DNA of 64,000 bases from JANSWP01 sp041941305. GTDB taxonomy: Bacteria; Bacteroidota; Bacteroidia; Chitinophagales; Saprospiraceae. Positions within the stretch are counted from its first letter, which is position 1. Each line of letters starts with the position of its first letter. Shown here one piece after another: positions 62,946 to 64,000 of this stretch. The notes under the pieces were generated by a model. That model worked only from the letters and a program-made list of their open reading frames with translations. It did no database searches and was not told where the DNA came from. The DNA lies in the NCBI GenBank assembly GCA_041941305.1, contig JBGTQJ010000011.1:1-64000 (forward strand), given 5' to 3'. Position numbers and translations under genes: made by a program.

Positions 62946-64000
62946 TTAGTCTTTCAAAAGCCTTTGAATGTTTTCCTTCAAAACCATTTTGGATTGACCC
63001 TTCGATTGAAATCCTTTAAATTTTTTTGATGCTTTCATAGCCTCTTCCAAATCAAAATCTCTTTGTTCTTGAAAATAAAAAACGCCCTCCCTGAAAAATT
63101 TTTCTGCAAGATATTCCTGTTCTGTTTGTCCAGGAGTAGGAATTAAAACAGCTCTTTTCCTCAACTTTGCCAAATCCATTATTGAGCTATATCCTGAACG
63201 GCAAATGACCAAGTCACTTGATAATATGGACTGATTCAATTCTTTTGAAGTTAAGAAGGACACTATTTTAATATTTTTTGAAAGATGGGTTCTTTCCATC
63301 TTTTCAGTTTTTCCCTGTACTATTAAAATTTTTAAATCGAGACCTTTTATTTGTTCAAAAATCAAGGCTTCCAGGAAAGTCCGCTGTGGTTCAGGTCCTG
63401 AAAGCACCACTACTACATCATTTTTCTTTTTGGTTTCAAAGTATTCCATTCGTGAAAGAGCTCCGATAAATTTTGAGTGTTTCAGAAAACTTCCATGAGC
63501 CAACTCACCTGATAGATTTGGTTCGTTGTCAAAATCTGGAATCCAGCATTCATTGAACTTTTTGATAAACAAATGATTAAAAAAATCGACAGTCCTCTCC
63601 AGAAAAGGATAGGGCATCTTGATCTTTAATTGATGGGTTAGGAAGATATTTTTTGTTTTTGGAGAATGGCACCCAAAACGATTGTCCGACAGTATGACAT
63701 CAATTTTTTCTTCATCAATAATCCTTTGTACTGCTTTCTTTTCTTTCCAAATCGCCATTAATATTTTGGGCAGCTGCCAAGCAATATTCCAAATCATGTT
63801 TTTTGTAGAATAGTGAACATCATAGGCTGGCAATTCAAAAAATGTCAAGGCTGGAAATTCCAGTTTTAATAATTTTAGTGCTCGTCCATCAGAAGCGATA
63901 AATACCTTGAAGTTTTGATTCAAAAGCTCTTCGATAACTGGAATACAGCGGGTGGCATGACCCAAACCCCAATTTAGTGGAGCAACTAATATGCTTTTCT
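62946..64000 (-). CDS. Glycosyltransferase (MurG/UDP-glycosyltransferase-like), 5'-truncated by the window edge
   Basis: GT-B type glycosyltransferase. Reading continues open to the right edge. The last bases encode SILVAPLNWGLGHATRCIPV, the usual N-terminus, so the true start lies just beyond 64000 and only a few residues are missing. The C-terminal part has VVVLSGPEPQR, an ICRSGYSSIMDLAKLRKRAV donor-site block and IPTPGQTEQEYLAEKF, as in MurG-like and glycosyl hydrolase-like transferases. Acceptor unknown. It is convergent with the hydroxyproline operon, with a gap of only 3 nt. Confidence 0.85.
   Translation of the reverse strand, partial: KSILVAPLNWGLGHATRCIPVIEELLNQNFKVFIASDGRALKLLKLEFPALTFFELPAYDVHYSTKNMIWNIAWQLPKILMAIWKEKKAVQRIIDEEKIDVILSDNRFGCHSPKTKNIFLTHQLKIKMPYPFLERTVDFFNHLFIKKFNECWIPDFDNEPNLSGELAHGSFLKHSKFIGALSRMEYFETKKKNDVVVVLSGPEPQRTFLEALIFEQIKGLDLKILIVQGKTEKMERTHLSKNIKIVSFLTSKELNQSILSSDLVICRSGYSSIMDLAKLRKRAVLIPTPGQTEQEYLAEKFFREGVFYFQEQRDFDLEEAMKASKKFKGFQSKGQSKMVLKENIQRLLKD

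Overview
The window is AT-rich chromosomal DNA of a free-living member of the Bacteroidota, most likely of the Saprospirales (inference). The reasons are T9SS sorting domains (type A at 23473-24672, type B/CHU_C at 4565-6301), an oversized SecA, DUF3857/transglutaminase and DUF2723 proteins, Reg_prop/Y_Y_Y two-component sensors, TAnnTTTG-type -7 promoter boxes, and Bacteroidota-style curlin repeats. I see no phage, plasmid, IS, CRISPR, rRNA or tRNA signature. Most of the window is ordinary core and accessory genome.

Layout. 80-9268: secA (minus), a lipoprotein, a T9SS type-B fibronectin-like surface protein, a FIST sensor plus soluble histidine kinase pair, and a TatA-type gene behind a strong hairpin. 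9349-17545: two DUF3857 proteins (one with and one without the transglutaminase Cys), a giant DUF2723 membrane protein, rpiB. 17760-30007: M28 peptidase, GDYXXLXY and DUF2157 membrane proteins, a caspase-like protease, a T9SS NHL-repeat protein, an orphan MacB/FtsX-type permease, an aminotransferase, and a marR-FMN reductase operon with a clear palindromic operator. 30094-41635: a decayed gene that keeps a MarR-like site, a one-component hybrid sensor (HTCS) with a small secreted partner, an SLC12-like permease, mgtE, an EreA/ChaN-like protein and an RsmI-like methylase.

42059-52709 is the most interesting block. It is a curli-type amyloid locus: two large curlin-repeat proteins, one small one, csgE, csgF and a csgG with a C-terminal beta-barrel-like extension. 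It is followed by a lipoprotein, a LytS-type Reg_prop histidine kinase and its LytTR response regulator. Both large curlin genes have the same upstream architecture: two 21-bp direct repeats ending exactly 24 nt before a TAnnTTTG box. This geometry fits LytTR-type regulators, so the linked kinase/regulator pair may drive the amyloid genes (inference). Almost every gap in the block holds a long inverted repeat.

52692-57182 holds surface-polysaccharide genes (O-antigen ligase-like, GT4, SGNH hydrolase) plus a TIGR02757 protein. A 46-bp palindrome is inserted in the same reading frame in both the ligase and the GT4, two unrelated neighbouring proteins. The ligase carries a second, different in-frame palindrome of 60 bp (20 codons). 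These look like protein-coding palindromic elements.

57195-64000: an S9 peptidase lipoprotein, then a hydroxyproline catabolic operon (pyrroline-hydroxycarboxylate deaminase, ketoglutarate semialdehyde dehydrogenase, 4-hydroxyproline epimerase) without its D-hydroxyproline oxidase, and a glycosyltransferase whose start lies beyond the right edge.
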